In this document: piece by piece, positions 7,619 to 16,440 of the stretch | Layout of the letters: each line of letters starts with the position of its first letter | Position numbering within the stretch: position 1 is the stretch's first letter | Origin: Amycolatopsis benzoatilytica AK 16/65 | Lineage (GTDB): Bacteria > Actinomycetota > Actinomycetes > Mycobacteriales > Pseudonocardiaceae | NCBI RefSeq assembly: GCF_000383915.1 | Contig: NZ_KB912942.1 | Span: forward strand, 6,196,564 to 6,260,563 | Length of the DNA: 64,000 bases | Direction of reading: 5' to 3' | Position numbers and translations under genes: made by a program | Notes under the pieces: generated by a model | Told to the model about the DNA's origin: nothing | Seen by the model: the letters and a program-made list of their open reading frames with translations, nothing else | Databases searched by the model: none

Positions 7619-8467
7619 GTGACCGAACAGCCGGATGCCGCGCCGAAAGCGCCGGAAGGCGTCGATGTCGAGAAGCCCTCGGCCGCGCGGGTCTACGACT
7701 GGTACCTGGGCGGCAAGCAGAACTGGGCGGTCGACCGGGAGTTCGGCAAGCGGGTCGAACAGCAGTGGTCGTTGGTGCGCCCGGGCGCGAAGCAGAACCG
7801 AGAGTTCATGAACCGCGTGGTGAAGGCCGCCCTGGCGGCCGGGATCCGGCAGTTCATCGACCTCGGTTCCGGCGTGCCGACCGCGGGCAACGTGCACGAG
7901 GTCATCGACGCCGAACTGGGCGCCGACCACAACGCCAAGGTGGTGTACGTCGACTACGAGCCGGTGGCGGTGGCGCACGCGACGCTGATCCTCGAAGACG
8001 AGGCGGCCACCGACTGGGCCGGCATCGTGCAGGCCGACATGCGCACCCCGAAGGCCGTGCTGAACGACCCGCGCACCCGCGAGCTGATCGACTTCGACCA
8101 GCCGGTGTGCCTGATGATGATGGCGGTGCTGCACTTCGTCGGGCCGGACGACGATCCGGACGGCATCGTCCGCGCCTACCGGGACAAGCTCGCGCCGGGC
8201 AGCTGGCTGGCCATCTCGCAGATGAGCGAGGGCGACGGCAGCGGGCCCGCGCTGGAGGGGCTGCGCTGGTTCGTCGAGCAGTACCGCAAGACCAGCAACC
8301 CGGTCTGGATGCGCGATCGCGACGAGATCGCGCCGTTCTTCGCCGACTGGCCGCTGCTGGAGCCGGGGATCACGCATCTGCCGGACTGGCGGCCGGAGCA
8401 CGAGCTGAACGCGGTCGAGGCGGAGGCCCGGCCGTTCGCCTGGTGCGGGGTGGCGCGCAAACCGTGA
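7619..8467 (+). CDS. SAM-dependent methyltransferase, DUF574 family (tandem copy 1)
   Basis: 282 residues with the hallmarks of the actinobacterial DUF574/Methyltransf_19 family: VDVEKPSAARVYDWYLGG near the start, NREFMNRVVKAAL, and the SAM-binding loop FIDLGSGVPTAGNVHEV. VVYVDYEPVAVAHA is motif II. The family is abundant in actinomycetes and its substrate is generally unknown. It starts at a GTG (7619), and its stop overlaps the next gene's start by four bases. It closely resembles that neighbour over its whole length, so the pair arose by tandem duplication. Confidence 0.85.
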   Translation: MTEQPDAAPKAPEGVDVEKPSAARVYDWYLGGKQNWAVDREFGKRVEQQWSLVRPGAKQNREFMNRVVKAALAAGIRQFIDLGSGVPTAGNVHEVIDAELGADHNAKVVYVDYEPVAVAHATLILEDEAATDWAGIVQADMRTPKAVLNDPRTRELIDFDQPVCLMMMAVLHFVGPDDDPDGIVRAYRDKLAPGSWLAISQMSEGDGSGPALEGLRWFVEQYRKTSNPVWMRDRDEIAPFFADWPLLEPGITHLPDWRPEHELNAVEAEARPFAWCGVARKP

Positions 8468-9291
8468 CCGCGCCCGACGCGCCGGACGGCGTGGACGTCG
8501 AGAAGCCGTCCGCCGCCCGGATCTACGACTGGTACCTCGGCGGCAGCCAGAACTGGGCGGTCGACCGGGAGTTCGGCAAGCGCGTCGAGAAGGTGTGGCC
8601 GCTGATCCGGCCGATCTCGCGGCAGAACCGGGCGTTCATGAACCGGGTGGTGCGCGCCGCGCTGGACGCGGGCATCCGGCAGTTCGTCGACCTCGGTTCG
8701 GGCGTGCCGACCGCGGGCAACGTGCACGAGCTCGTCCGTGACCGGCTGCCCGCGTCCGTGGTGTACGTGGACTACGAGCCGGTGGCGGCGGCGCATTCGC
8801 GGGTGATCCTCGACCGGGAGGACGCAGGCGAGTGGGCCGGCATCGTGGAGCGCGACATCCGCGATCCGGAGGCGATCTTCGCCGACGAGATCACCGAGCG
8901 GCTGATCGACTGGGCGCAGCCGGTCTGCCTGCTGATGATCACCGTGCTGCACTTCCTCGGTCCCGGCGACCGGCCGGACGAGCTGGTCGCGACCTACCGC
9001 GATCGGCTCGCGCCCGGGTCCTGGCTGGCCGTGACGCACGGCACGGTCCGCGACGACGCGCCGCCGGAGCGGGCCGCGGAGGTGCGCGCGTTCGTGGACG
9101 CGTACCGGGACACCTCGAACCCGGCGTACCTGCGCTCGGCCGAGGAGATCCGGCCGTGGTTCGGCGGCTGGCCGCTGCTGGAGCCGGGAATGAGCACATT
9201 GCCGGACTGGCGTCCGGAAGCTCCGGTGTCCGAGGAAGACGGCGAGGTCCGGCCGTTCGCCTGGGGCGCGGTCGGCGTCAAACCGTCCTGA
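8464..9291 (+). CDS. SAM-dependent methyltransferase, DUF574 family (tandem copy 2)
   Basis: 275 residues, a paralogue of the preceding gene with the same blocks: DVEKPSAARIYDWYLGG, QNWAVDREFGKRVE, FVDLGSGVPTAGNVHEL and VYVDYEPVAAAHS. It starts at the GTG of a GTGA overlap with copy 1, so the two are translationally coupled. Divergence is highest in the C-terminal third, where substrate contacts usually lie, which hints at different substrates. The start and family are clear; the function is not. Confidence 0.85.
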   Translation: MTAPDAPDGVDVEKPSAARIYDWYLGGSQNWAVDREFGKRVEKVWPLIRPISRQNRAFMNRVVRAALDAGIRQFVDLGSGVPTAGNVHELVRDRLPASVVYVDYEPVAAAHSRVILDREDAGEWAGIVERDIRDPEAIFADEITERLIDWAQPVCLLMITVLHFLGPGDRPDELVATYRDRLAPGSWLAVTHGTVRDDAPPERAAEVRAFVDAYRDTSNPAYLRSAEEIRPWFGGWPLLEPGMSTLPDWRPEAPVSEEDGEVRPFAWGAVGVKPS

Positions 9292-9300
9292 GCGGCTGAG

Positions 9301-9318
9301 CCGGGAGAACCCTCCCGG
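9301..9318 (+). terminator. Short hairpin after the methyltransferase pair
   Basis: CCGGGAG pairs with CTCCCGG around an AACC loop, ten bases after the stop. There is no T-run, so termination is plausible but weak. Confidence 0.45.
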
Positions 9319-9374
9319 GCCCGGACTTCTCTCCCAGCGAACACTCCCTGGGAAACAAACCCGCCCTTCGGAGA

Positions 9375-9395
9375 GTTGAGCACTGTTGACTCAAC
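9375..9395 (+). promoter_or_regulatory. HAIR-type operator (HspR binding site) upstream of lon
   Basis: GTTGAGC, seven bases, ACTCAAC forms a perfect GTTGAG/CTCAAC inverted repeat and differs from the HAIR consensus CTTGAGT-N7-ACTCAAG only at end positions. It lies 17-37 bases before the lon ATG. HspR control of lon through HAIR elements is established in actinomycetes, so heat-shock repression of this lon is likely. Confidence 0.82.
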
Positions 9396-9411
9396 TATTC
9401 GAGGAGTGCAC

Positions 9412-11823
9412 ATGTCCGACCCCCGCCTCCTGCCCGTCCTCCCGCTCGATGACGACGTCGTGCTGCCGGGCATGGTGGTCCCGCTCGACCTCGGCGACGC
9501 GGAGACCAGGGCCGCAGTGGAGTCCGCTCAAGCCAAGACCCCCGCCACCGCCTCGTTCCCCGGCATCCGCTCCGGTGCGGCGAGCAAGGCCGAGGTCCTG
9601 ATCGTTCCCCGGGTCCACGGCGAGTACGCCGAGGTGGGCACCGTCGCGACCGTGGAGCGGATCGGCCGCGTCCCCGGCGGCAAGGCCGCCGTCCTGCTCC
9701 GCGGTACCGCGCGTGCCTCGGTCGGCCGGATCGCCGACGGCCCCGGCGCAGCCCGCTGGGTGCACGCCGAGACCGCCGAGGACGTCACCGACGACCGTTC
9801 GGCCCAGCTCGCGTCCGACTACAAGGCCGTCGTGATTTCCCTGCTGCAGCAACGCGGCGGCTGGCAGATGATCGACGCCGTCCAGCAACTCGAAGAGCCG
9901 TCCGCGATCGCCGACCTGTCCGGCAACGCGCCGTACCTGAACACCGACCAGAAGCTGGAACTGCTGACCGCGCTCGACGTGAGCGCCCGGCTGGAGAAAG
10001 CGCTCGAGTGGAGCCGGGAGTACCTGGCCGAACTGGAGGTCACCGACACCATCCGCAAGGACGTCGCGGACGGGATGGAAAAGCAGCAGAAGGAATTCAT
10101 GCTGCGCCGCCAGCTCGAAGCGATTCGCAAGGAACTCGGCGAGCTGGACGGCACCGCGGCCGACGACGACTACCGCGCCCGGGTGGAAGCCGCGGATCTG
10201 CCGGAAGCGGTCCGCAAGGCCGCGCTGGCCGAGGTGGACAAGCTGGAACGCACGTCCGAACAGTCGCCGGAAGGCGGCTGGATCCGGACCTGGCTCGACA
10301 CGGTGCTGGAGCTGCCGTGGAATGAGCGGACCGAGGACGTCTACGACATCGCCGCCGCCCGTGCCGTGCTCGACGCGGACCACGCCGGACTGGACGATGT
10401 GAAGGAACGGATCATCGAGTACTTGGCGGTGCGCAAGCGCCGCGCGGAGTCGGGCCTCGGCCCGGTCGGCGGCCGCCGCTCCGGCGCGGTCCTGGCGCTC
10501 GCCGGTCCTCCCGGGGTCGGCAAGACCTCGCTGGGCGAATCGGTCGCGAAGGCGATGGGACGCAAGTTCGTCCGCGTCGCGCTGGGCGGCATCAGGGACG
10601 AGGCGGAGATCCGCGGCCACCGGCGCACCTACGTCGGCGCGCTGCCCGGCCGGATCGTCCGCGCGATCAAGGAAGCCGGTTCGATGAACCCGGTCGTGCT
10701 GCTGGACGAGATCGACAAGGTCGGCGCGGACTACCGCGGCGACCCGACGGCCGCGCTGCTGGAAGTGCTGGACCCGGAACAGAACCACACGTTCCGCGAC
10801 CACTACCTGGAAGTGGAGCTGGATCTGTCCGACGTGGTCTTCCTGGCCACCGCGAACGCACTGGAGACCATCCCCGGCCCGCTGCTGGACCGGATGGAAC
10901 TGGTGACGCTGGACGGCTACACCGAGCACGAGAAGGTCACCATCGCGCGGGATCACCTGCTGCCGCGCGAACTGGATCGGGCCGGTCTGACGGCCGGCGA
11001 CGTGACGTTGACCGATGACGCCTTCAGCCGGATCGCCTCGGAGTACACCCGGGAAGCGGGCGTGCGCGACGCGAACCGGACGATCGCGAAGGTGCTGCGG
11101 AAGATCGCGACGAAGGTGGCGCTGGAAACGGTTTCGCTGCCGTTGACGGTGGCCGCCGCCGATCTGGAGACCTACCTGGGCCGACCGCGGCACGTCCCGG
11201 AATCCTCGCTGCCGACCGCTACCCAGCGGACGTCTTTGCCAGGCGTGGCAACGGGTCTGGCGGTGACCGGGGCGGGCGGCGACGTGCTGTACATCGAAGC
11301 GTCGCTGGCGGACCCGGAAAGCGGGTCGACCGGCCTGCAGCTGACCGGGCAGCTGGGCGACGTGATGAAGGAGTCGGTGCAGATCGCGCTGTCGTACCTG
11401 CGTTCGCACGGCGCGGAGCTGGAACTGCCGGTGGGCGACCTTCGAGAGCGGGGAATCCACGTGCACGTCCCGGCGGGCGCGGTGCCGAAGGACGGTCCGT
11501 CGGCGGGCATCACGATGACGACGGCGCTGGCCTCGCTGCTGTCGGGCCGGGTGGTCCGGGCGGACGTGGCGATGACCGGTGAGGTCTCGCTGACCGGGCG
11601 GGTCCTGCCGATCGGCGGCGTGAAGCAGAAGCTGCTGGCAGCGCACCGGGCGGGAATGAAGACGGTGATCATCCCGCAGCGGAACGAGCCGGATCTGGAC
11701 GATGTGCCGGCCGAGGTGCTTTCGCAGCTGACGGTGCACGCGGTGGCGAATGTGCGGGAGGTGCTGGAGCTGGCGCTGGCACCGGCGTCGTCGTCGTCTT
11801 CGGCGGTTCCGCAGGCGGCTTGA
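9412..11823 (+). CDS. lon: Lon ATP-dependent protease
   Basis: 803 residues with full Lon architecture: N-terminal LON substrate domain ([19 protein letters not shown]), helical linker, AAA+ module and C-terminal serine-lysine protease. Walker A is GPPGVGKTS near residue 365 and Walker [10 protein letters not shown] near 429. The catalytic Ser is in [10 protein letters not shown] (residue 697) and the catalytic Lys in GGVKQKLL (740), the same 43-residue spacing as in E. coli. The ATG at 9412 has GAGGAG five bases upstream. It degrades misfolded and regulatory proteins in the cytosol and is predicted to be induced by heat through HspR. Confidence 0.96.
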   Translation: MSDPRLLPVLPLDDDVVLPGMVVPLDLGDAETRAAVESAQAKTPATASFPGIRSGAASKAEVLIVPRVHGEYAEVGTVATVERIGRVPGGKAAVLLRGTARASVGRIADGPGAARWVHAETAEDVTDDRSAQLASDYKAVVISLLQQRGGWQMIDAVQQLEEPSAIADLSGNAPYLNTDQKLELLTALDVSARLEKALEWSREYLAELEVTDTIRKDVADGMEKQQKEFMLRRQLEAIRKELGELDGTAADDDYRARVEAADLPEAVRKAALAEVDKLERTSEQSPEGGWIRTWLDTVLELPWNERTEDVYDIAAARAVLDADHAGLDDVKERIIEYLAVRKRRAESGLGPVGGRRSGAVLALAGPPGVGKTSLGESVAKAMGRKFVRVALGGIRDEAEIRGHRRTYVGALPGRIVRAIKEAGSMNPVVLLDEIDKVGADYRGDPTAALLEVLDPEQNHTFRDHYLEVELDLSDVVFLATANALETIPGPLLDRMELVTLDGYTEHEKVTIARDHLLPRELDRAGLTAGDVTLTDDAFSRIASEYTREAGVRDANRTIAKVLRKIATKVALETVSLPLTVAAADLETYLGRPRHVPESSLPTATQRTSLPGVATGLAVTGAGGDVLYIEASLADPESGSTGLQLTGQLGDVMKESVQIALSYLRSHGAELELPVGDLRERGIHVHVPAGAVPKDGPSAGITMTTALASLLSGRVVRADVAMTGEVSLTGRVLPIGGVKQKLLAAHRAGMKTVIIPQRNEPDLDDVPAEVLSQLTVHAVANVREVLELALAPASSSSSAVPQAA

Positions 11824-11832
11824 TCCGCGGTT

Positions 11833-11883
11833 GAGGCAGGGCCCCGCTCACCCCGGGCTACCGGGTGGGCGGGGCCTTGCCTC
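11833..11883. terminator. Bidirectional hairpin terminator between lon and rmlA
   Basis: A long imperfect stem (GAGGCAGGGCCCCG with its near complement) around a short loop, placed between two convergent genes. Confidence 0.75.
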
Positions 11884-11891
11884 ATCAGAGG

Positions 11892-12773
11892 TCAGCTCTG
11901 CGCCCCAGCGAGCAACGCCACATTCATCACGTATTCGCCGTACCCGGACTTCGCCAGTTTCGTCCCGAGCCGGTAGCACTCGTCGGCACTGATGAACCCC
12001 ATCTTCAGCGCCACCTCTTCGAGACAAGCGATCCGCACGCCGGTCCGGTGTTCCAGCACCTGGACGAACTGGCCGGCTTCCAGCAGCGAATCGTGCGTGC
12101 CGGTGTCGAGCCACGCGAAGCCGCGGCTCAGCTCGATCAGTTTGGCGCGGTCCCGGCGCAGGTAGGTGAGGTTTACGTCGGTGATTTCCAGCTCGCCGCG
12201 CGCGGAGGGCTTCAGGTTGCGGGAGATGTCGACCACTTCGTTGTCGTAGAAATACAGGCCGGTGATCGCGTTGTTCGACCGCGGCTTGGCCGGCTTCTCC
12301 TCGATCGACAGCAGGTTGCCGTCCGTGTCGATCTCGCCGACGCCGTAGCGTTCGGGGTCTTTCACCTGGTAGCCGAACAGCACACAGCCGTCGAGGTCGG
12401 TCGCCGCGGTGCGCAGGGTGGTGGAGAAGCCCTGGCCGTAGAAGATGTTGTCGCCGAGGACCAGTGCGACCGGGTCGTCGCCGACGAAGTCCGCGCCGAT
12501 CACGAAGGCTTCGGCGAGTCCGTTCGGGCTCGGCTGCTCGGCGAACGAGAAGGACAGCCCGTACTGGCTGCCGTCGCCGAGGAGCCGGCGGAAGTTCGGC
12601 AGGTCGGACGGCGTCGAGATGATCAGGATCTCCCGGATCCCGGCCAGCATGAGCACCGAGATCGGGTAGTAGATCATCGGCTTGTCGTAGACCGGCAGCA
12701 GCTGTTTCGACACAGCCTGAGTGATCGGGTGCAACCGGGTTCCGCTGCCCCCCGCGAGCACGATGCCCTTCAC
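11892..12773 (-). CDS. rmlA: Glucose-1-phosphate thymidylyltransferase (RmlA/RfbA)
   Basis: 293 residues, the usual RmlA length. It forms dTDP-glucose from glucose-1-phosphate and dTTP, the entry to dTDP-rhamnose and other deoxysugars. The nucleotidyltransferase signature [11 protein letters not shown] and [15 protein letters not shown] are at the N-terminus, with [10 protein letters not shown] and [11 protein letters not shown] further on and [14 protein letters not shown] near the C-terminus. The GTG at 12773 has GGAGG upstream. rmlB, rmlC and rmlD are not adjacent; the RmlC-like gene at 24983 is the only possible partner seen here. Confidence 0.94.
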   Translation of the reverse strand: MKGIVLAGGSGTRLHPITQAVSKQLLPVYDKPMIYYPISVLMLAGIREILIISTPSDLPNFRRLLGDGSQYGLSFSFAEQPSPNGLAEAFVIGADFVGDDPVALVLGDNIFYGQGFSTTLRTAATDLDGCVLFGYQVKDPERYGVGEIDTDGNLLSIEEKPAKPRSNNAITGLYFYDNEVVDISRNLKPSARGELEITDVNLTYLRRDRAKLIELSRGFAWLDTGTHDSLLEAGQFVQVLEHRTGVRIACLEEVALKMGFISADECYRLGTKLAKSGYGEYVMNVALLAGAQS

Positions 12774-12847
12774 GGCCCCTCCTGATGTCTGGTGGTGCCG
12801 TTCACCGTACCGAGTGGTCCTGGCGGCCATGCTCGAGTTTCCCCGGA

Positions 12848-13996
12848 TCAGAAGGCCGGCCCCTTGCCGAAATACGCTCGGCAGCCGTCCGCGTACTCGG
12901 TGGCGATCTCCAGCACGTTCTTCCCGTCGTCGACCGGCAGCAGCGTGGACGAGTAGTTCGGGCAGTAGTTGTTGTAGATGCCGTCGATGTGGATCGGCGC
13001 GGGGCGCTCGTACCAGTCGCCGGCTCCGAAGTTGTCGTTGGCCAGCAGTGTCTCGCCGTTCCCGGCCTGCGGCACGCCCATGGCGTTCGTGTAGATCTGG
13101 CCGACCATCAGCAGCCGCACGCCGTTCGGCCCGCCGGGGAACAGCGCGGTGGTCTGGGCGTGCTGGAAGTAGTTGCCGTTCGCGGTCAGCACCCGGTTGC
13201 CCGGGTCGCCGGGATCGCCCCAGTTGGCGCCGTCGGCGGAGATTTTGTAATACGGATCGCAGTAGCGGTCGCGGTAGTTGCAGATCTCGTAGCCGAACCA
13301 GTACCGGCCGTCGGGCAGCCGGCGGATGATCGGCATCCCCGGGCGCACCCGGTCCGGCGGGATGGCGAGGGTCAGCTGCTTGGTCCCCCAGTGAATCCCG
13401 TCCGTCGACGCGACCCGGTTGAGCACCTGCGCGTACTGCGGCGCCTGTGTCTCGTCGGCGAAGTGCATCCAGAGCGTGCCGCCGGCGTCCACGGTGAGCT
13501 CGGGCTCCCAGACGCCGTCGTGGTTGTGCGAAAGCGCCGCGGTGGAGAGGTAAGTCCAGTTGTGGCCGCCGTCACGGCTGGCCCACAGCTTGATCGCCGT
13601 CCGCCGTGCCGGGCCGGCGTCCTGCCCGTAGGTGGCCGCCCACAGCAACGTGCCCGCGCGCAGCCGCCCGACCTTCCGCGGCAGCTCGTAAAGAGTTCCG
13701 CAGCATTGGCCCGCCGTGGCGTCCGGGTCGCGGATCTCGCCGATCTGCCGGAAGCTTTCGCCCTCGTCGGTGCTTTCCAGAATCGGCGTGAAGCCGCCGT
13801 TCCCGTCGGAGCTGCTGACCGACGCGATGATGTGCCCGCGCCCGAAGGCGGAATGTTCGAGCCGCACCAGCCGCGGGTACAGCCCGTACCCGGACAGCAG
13901 CGGCTTCTTGTCGACGACCGCGGACGCCGGGCTGATCCCGGTGGCCAGGACCGTCAGCGAGACGAGGAACGCCAGCACAGGAGTCCAACGACGCAT
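12848..13996 (-). CDS. Secreted BNR/Asp-box beta-propeller protein, sialidase-like
   Basis: 382 residues beginning with a signal peptide ([20 protein letters not shown], cleavage after SPASA). The mature part contains Asp-box motifs (S-x-D-x-G-x-x-W/F) such as STDEGESF and SRDGGHNW, each ending a propeller blade, as in sialidases and other exo-glycosidases. Extra Cys residues ([25 protein letters not shown]) suggest disulfides. The classic sialidase Arg triad cannot be assigned by eye, so substrate and catalysis stay open. It starts at ATG 13996 with AGGGG upstream and follows rmlA's start on the same strand. Confidence 0.72.
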   Translation of the reverse strand: MRRWTPVLAFLVSLTVLATGISPASAVVDKKPLLSGYGLYPRLVRLEHSAFGRGHIIASVSSSDGNGGFTPILESTDEGESFRQIGEIRDPDATAGQCCGTLYELPRKVGRLRAGTLLWAATYGQDAGPARRTAIKLWASRDGGHNWTYLSTAALSHNHDGVWEPELTVDAGGTLWMHFADETQAPQYAQVLNRVASTDGIHWGTKQLTLAIPPDRVRPGMPIIRRLPDGRYWFGYEICNYRDRYCDPYYKISADGANWGDPGDPGNRVLTANGNYFQHAQTTALFPGGPNGVRLLMVGQIYTNAMGVPQAGNGETLLANDNFGAGDWYERPAPIHIDGIYNNYCPNYSSTLLPVDDGKNVLEIATEYADGCRAYFGKGPAF

Positions 13997-14111
13997 TCCG
14001 AAACCCCTTCTCAAGACCAGCCCGGCGATTACACCACGTGTTCGCGCGCCTACCCCCGGCGCAGCCCTGGTCACCCGCGTGAGTCCACTCGTTCGAGGAC
14101 CGCGCTGGGCT

Positions 14112-14135
14112 GTTACGGGGACGACGCCTCGTAAC
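14112..14135. promoter_or_regulatory. Inverted repeat in the divergent promoter region
   Basis: GTTACGGGG and CCTCGTAAC (one mismatch) flank six bases, between the BNR protein gene (start 13996) and the lipoprotein gene (start 14199). It may be an operator serving one or both genes. Confidence 0.4.
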
Positions 14136-14198
14136 GACCAGGCGGAGCGTGACGAAAGATCATCCGAGGGCCCCGTCGGGGCACGCGAGGGGGAACTC

Positions 14199-14897
14199 AT
14201 GATCCGCGCCCGCTGGCGCTTGGCCGCCGCCTGCGCCGCCGCGGCGCTGACGGCGTCGTGCTCGGTGCAGGCATCCGGAATCGGCAGGATCGTCCCGCAG
14301 TTGCCCGAACGCTCAGAGTCACCGGGCCTGCCTCCGGCGCCGACGACGCCGCCGGAGAAGCCCCGCCTGGTCGAAGCCCCGACCGAAACGCACGAGGGCA
14401 CCGGCAACGCGACCGTCCCGGTGTCCTGGCCGGCCGACGTCGCCGGCTTCATGAAGTTCGACTGCCCGAAGTGCAGCAGCAACGTCGCCGTGCACACCGA
14501 CGGTTCCGAGGGCCTGCCGGTCAACGCGATCGGCTCGTACCACGGAACGTCCTGGCTCAACGTCTCCCCGATCGACGAACCAGTGCACACACTGGAAATC
14601 GAGACAAACGCCGCCTGGACCGTGACGATCACCGATTACCGCGGCGTGCCCACCGTGGAAACCGGAAAACCGTACTCCGCGCACGGCGATGGAGTGGTGC
14701 GAATCCCGGCAGGCGTCACCCACGCGAAATTCGCCACGAAAACGCGCGGGAACAGTGCACTGTGGACGTTGTCGAAAGGACACCAGGAACTGCCCGTCAA
14801 CAAGATCGGCAACTACGAGGGCGACGTCCCGATCAACGGCGAGACCTACGTAAAAGTGGACGCCTACGACGCCAACTGGACCCTGACCACTTCGTAG
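14199..14897 (+). CDS. Lipoprotein with internally duplicated beta domain, function unknown
   Basis: 232 residues. The signal peptide ends in a lipobox with the lipidated Cys at residue 21 (ALTASC), followed by a Pro-rich spacer to about residue 65. The rest appears to be two copies of one module, about 86-145 and 177-231: each has an LPVN-x-IG-x-Y-x-G block and ends in A-x-W-T-x-T. The first copy carries CPKC (89, 92). The protein should sit on the outer face of the membrane. The ATG at 14199 has a GAGGGGG site. I do not recognise the family. Confidence 0.7.
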   Translation: MIRARWRLAAACAAAALTASCSVQASGIGRIVPQLPERSESPGLPPAPTTPPEKPRLVEAPTETHEGTGNATVPVSWPADVAGFMKFDCPKCSSNVAVHTDGSEGLPVNAIGSYHGTSWLNVSPIDEPVHTLEIETNAAWTVTITDYRGVPTVETGKPYSAHGDGVVRIPAGVTHAKFATKTRGNSALWTLSKGHQELPVNKIGNYEGDVPINGETYVKVDAYDANWTLTTS

Positions 14898-14917
14898 AAT
14901 CCGCCCCAGACAGCGAA

Positions 14918-14949
14918 AACCGGCGGGCACCCAACAGCACCCGCCGGTT
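14918..14949. terminator. Bidirectional terminator between lipoprotein gene and yajQ
   Basis: AACCGGCGGG pairs perfectly with CCCGCCGGTT around a 12-base loop, with a preceding AAAA tract that gives a T-run on the minus strand. It lies between convergent genes. Confidence 0.8.
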
Positions 14950-14963
14950 CCGGACTTATCGTC

Positions 14964-15455
14964 TCACCGATAGTTGGTGAACTGCAACGCGATCTCGAAG
15001 TCCTTGCCCTTGAGCAATGAGATCACCTCCTGCAACTGGTCTTTCTTCTTCCCGGAAACCCGAAGCTGGTCCCCCTGGATCTGAGCCTGCACTCCCTTAG
15101 GCCCTTCGTCCCGGATGAACTTCGCGATCTGCTTGGCCTTGTCCGAAGCGATCCCCTGCAGAATCTTCCCGCTGATCTTGTAGATCTTGCCCGAGATCGC
15201 CGGCTCCCCGGCCTCGAACGCCTTCAGCGAGATGTTCCGCTTGATCAGCTTCTCCTTGAAGACCTCCACCGCCGCCAGCGCGCGCTCCTCGGTCTCCGAC
15301 TCGATCGCGATGGCTTCCTCGCCGGACCAGCTGATGCCGGTGCCGGTGCCGCGGAAGTCGAACCGCGTGCCCAGCTCCTTGCTCGCCTGGTTCAGCGCGT
15401 TGTCCACCTCCTGGCGGTCGACCTTGCTCACCACGTCGAAAGAGGGGTCCGCCAC
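14964..15455 (-). CDS. yajQ: YajQ family nucleotide-binding protein
   Basis: 163 residues, full length for the family. It has the typical opening [19 protein letters not shown], then [20 protein letters not shown] and the end [11 protein letters not shown]. YajQ proteins bind nucleotides, and homologues in some proteobacteria bind c-di-GMP; whether this one does is unknown, but a c-di-GMP phosphodiesterase-like gene lies at 3781. The GTG start at 15455 has AGGA upstream. Confidence 0.93.
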   Translation of the reverse strand: MADPSFDVVSKVDRQEVDNALNQASKELGTRFDFRGTGTGISWSGEEAIAIESETEERALAAVEVFKEKLIKRNISLKAFEAGEPAISGKIYKISGKILQGIASDKAKQIAKFIRDEGPKGVQAQIQGDQLRVSGKKKDQLQEVISLLKGKDFEIALQFTNYR

Positions 15456-15516
15456 GTATCCTCACACCTTGTCTTCGCTCGTCAGGGGCCACCAGCCTAG
15501 CGCCGGGGCATCCCGG

Positions 15517-15547
15517 TTGACGCCCCGTCCAGACGGTTGGGTATCCT
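15517..15547 (+). promoter_or_regulatory. Promoter of tRNA-Tyr
   Basis: TTGACG (15517-15522) and TATCCT (15542-15547), 19 bases apart, would start transcription about 20 bases before the tRNA. Confidence 0.6.
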
Positions 15548-15573
15548 TCTTCCCGGCCGGTTCGCCCGGCCTT

Positions 15574-15655
15574 GGCAGGTTACCCAAGCGGCCAAAGGGA
15601 TCTGACTGTAAATCAGACGGCTCAGCCTTCGGGGGTTCGAATCCCTCACCTGCCA
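15574..15655 (+). tRNA. tRNA-Tyr (anticodon GTA)
   Basis: A class II tRNA of 82 nt with a long variable arm: acceptor GGCAGGT/ACCTGCC, anticodon stem TCTGA/TCAGA around loop CTGTAAA, variable arm CGGCTC..GCCTTCGG, and T loop starting TTCGAAT. CCA is not encoded. Confidence 0.96.
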
Positions 15656-15664
15656 CTCGCCGAA

Positions 15665-15702
15665 TCACCCCCGTGACCAGCTCGAACAGGTCACGGGGGT
15701 GA
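15665..15702 (+). terminator. Intrinsic terminator of tRNA-Tyr
   Basis: A perfect 14-bp stem (TCACCCCCGTGACC and complement) with a 10-base loop, followed directly by TTTT, ten bases after the tRNA. Confidence 0.92.
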
Positions 15703-15783
15703 TTTTGCCCGGTCGCCGTCCACTTCGCGGCACGCGTCGGCTCCTCTCCGCCGACAAGCCCTGCGCGCAGTGCGGCGCGACCT

Positions 15784-15838
15784 GTCCGGGAAGGGCCCCT
15801 TGCCGGACTTGGATTCCCTCAAGGGGCCCTTCACGGAC
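15784..15838. repeat. Dispersed inverted repeat, copy 2 (imperfect)
   Basis: 24-base arms (15784-15807, 15815-15838) around a 7-base loop, with three mismatches between arms. It lies between the tRNA-Tyr terminator and the MerR-type promoter. Confidence 0.85.
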
Positions 15839-15871
15839 GGACCGGCCGCGTGAAGTTCTCCGGAAAGAAGC

Positions 15872-15902
15872 TTGACCCTCCTGCGGCAGGAGGGTCAACG
15901 CT
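15872..15902 (+). promoter_or_regulatory. MerR-type promoter with 27-base palindromic operator
   Basis: A perfect palindrome with 13-base arms spans 15872-15898 (left arm TTGACCCTCCTGC). The -35 TTGACC (15872-15877) and -10 AACGCT (15897-15902) are 19 bases apart. That long spacer, filled by a dyad, is the hallmark of promoters twisted open by MerR-family activators. Seven bases later comes the ATG of the VOC gene, so the mRNA is probably leaderless. The MerR protein encoded by the second gene is the obvious candidate, giving autoregulation. Confidence 0.8.
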
Positions 15903-15909
15903 CTCCAGC

Positions 15910-16440
15910 ATGAACGAATTCCACGGATCAGTCCCGATGCCCGCGGTGGACGCCGTTTCGCCGGGCAACTACCTCGGGTTCTACGGAATGCCGATGTTCC
16001 TCATCGTGCCGACCGCGGACCTCGAAGCCTCCACCGACTTCTGGCTGCGCGGACTCGGCTTCGACAACCTCTTCTCCATCCCCGGACAGGTCGTGCACCT
16101 GCGGCGGTGGGCGTTCCAGGACGTGCTGCTCCGGCCGGCAACTCCGGGCACGGTCGGCGCGGCAGGTGCGTCCGGTGCGGCGGGCATCTCGGGGGCCAGC
16201 ATCAGCTTCTCGTGCGTACGCGGCGAACTGGACGAGATCCGGCAGCGGTGCGAGGAGATCACCCCGGGGTGCACGACCGAACCGGAGTTGATGCCGTGGA
16301 ACTCGATCGAGGCGACGGTCGTGACGCCGGACGGCACGAACGTCGTGCTCACCGCGGCGCTGCCGATCGACCCCGACGGCGGGGTCGCGGACCGGCTGGC
16401 CGCGGCCGGGATCGCCATTCCGGGGCGAACCGGGAAATGA
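15910..16440 (+). CDS. VOC (glyoxalase/bleomycin-resistance) family protein
   Basis: 176 residues. The fold signature is visible in MFLIVPTADLEASTDFWLRG, where the first strand and helix of a VOC domain begin, and in the second half VVTPDGTNVVLTAAL. A Gly/Ala-rich insertion (about 85-105) interrupts the domain. Such proteins sequester or modify small molecules such as antibiotics or act as dioxygenases. The ATG at 15910 fits the leaderless MerR-type promoter. Its stop overlaps the merR start (ATGA). Pairing with a TipAS-type regulator suggests a drug-responsive role. Confidence 0.75.
   Translation: MNEFHGSVPMPAVDAVSPGNYLGFYGMPMFLIVPTADLEASTDFWLRGLGFDNLFSIPGQVVHLRRWAFQDVLLRPATPGTVGAAGASGAAGISGASISFSCVRGELDEIRQRCEEITPGCTTEPELMPWNSIEATVVTPDGTNVVLTAALPIDPDGGVADRLAAAGIAIPGRTGK

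Noticed and set aside
12848-14632. Long frame (594 codons) suggesting a larger BNR protein
   Set aside because: A clear signal peptide with Shine-Dalgarno begins at 13996; the upstream part overlaps the divergent lipoprotein gene.
15872-15898. Palindrome at 15872 as an intrinsic terminator
   Set aside because: No T-run follows, the loop is too small, and its placement with -35/-10 boxes fits a MerR operator much better.
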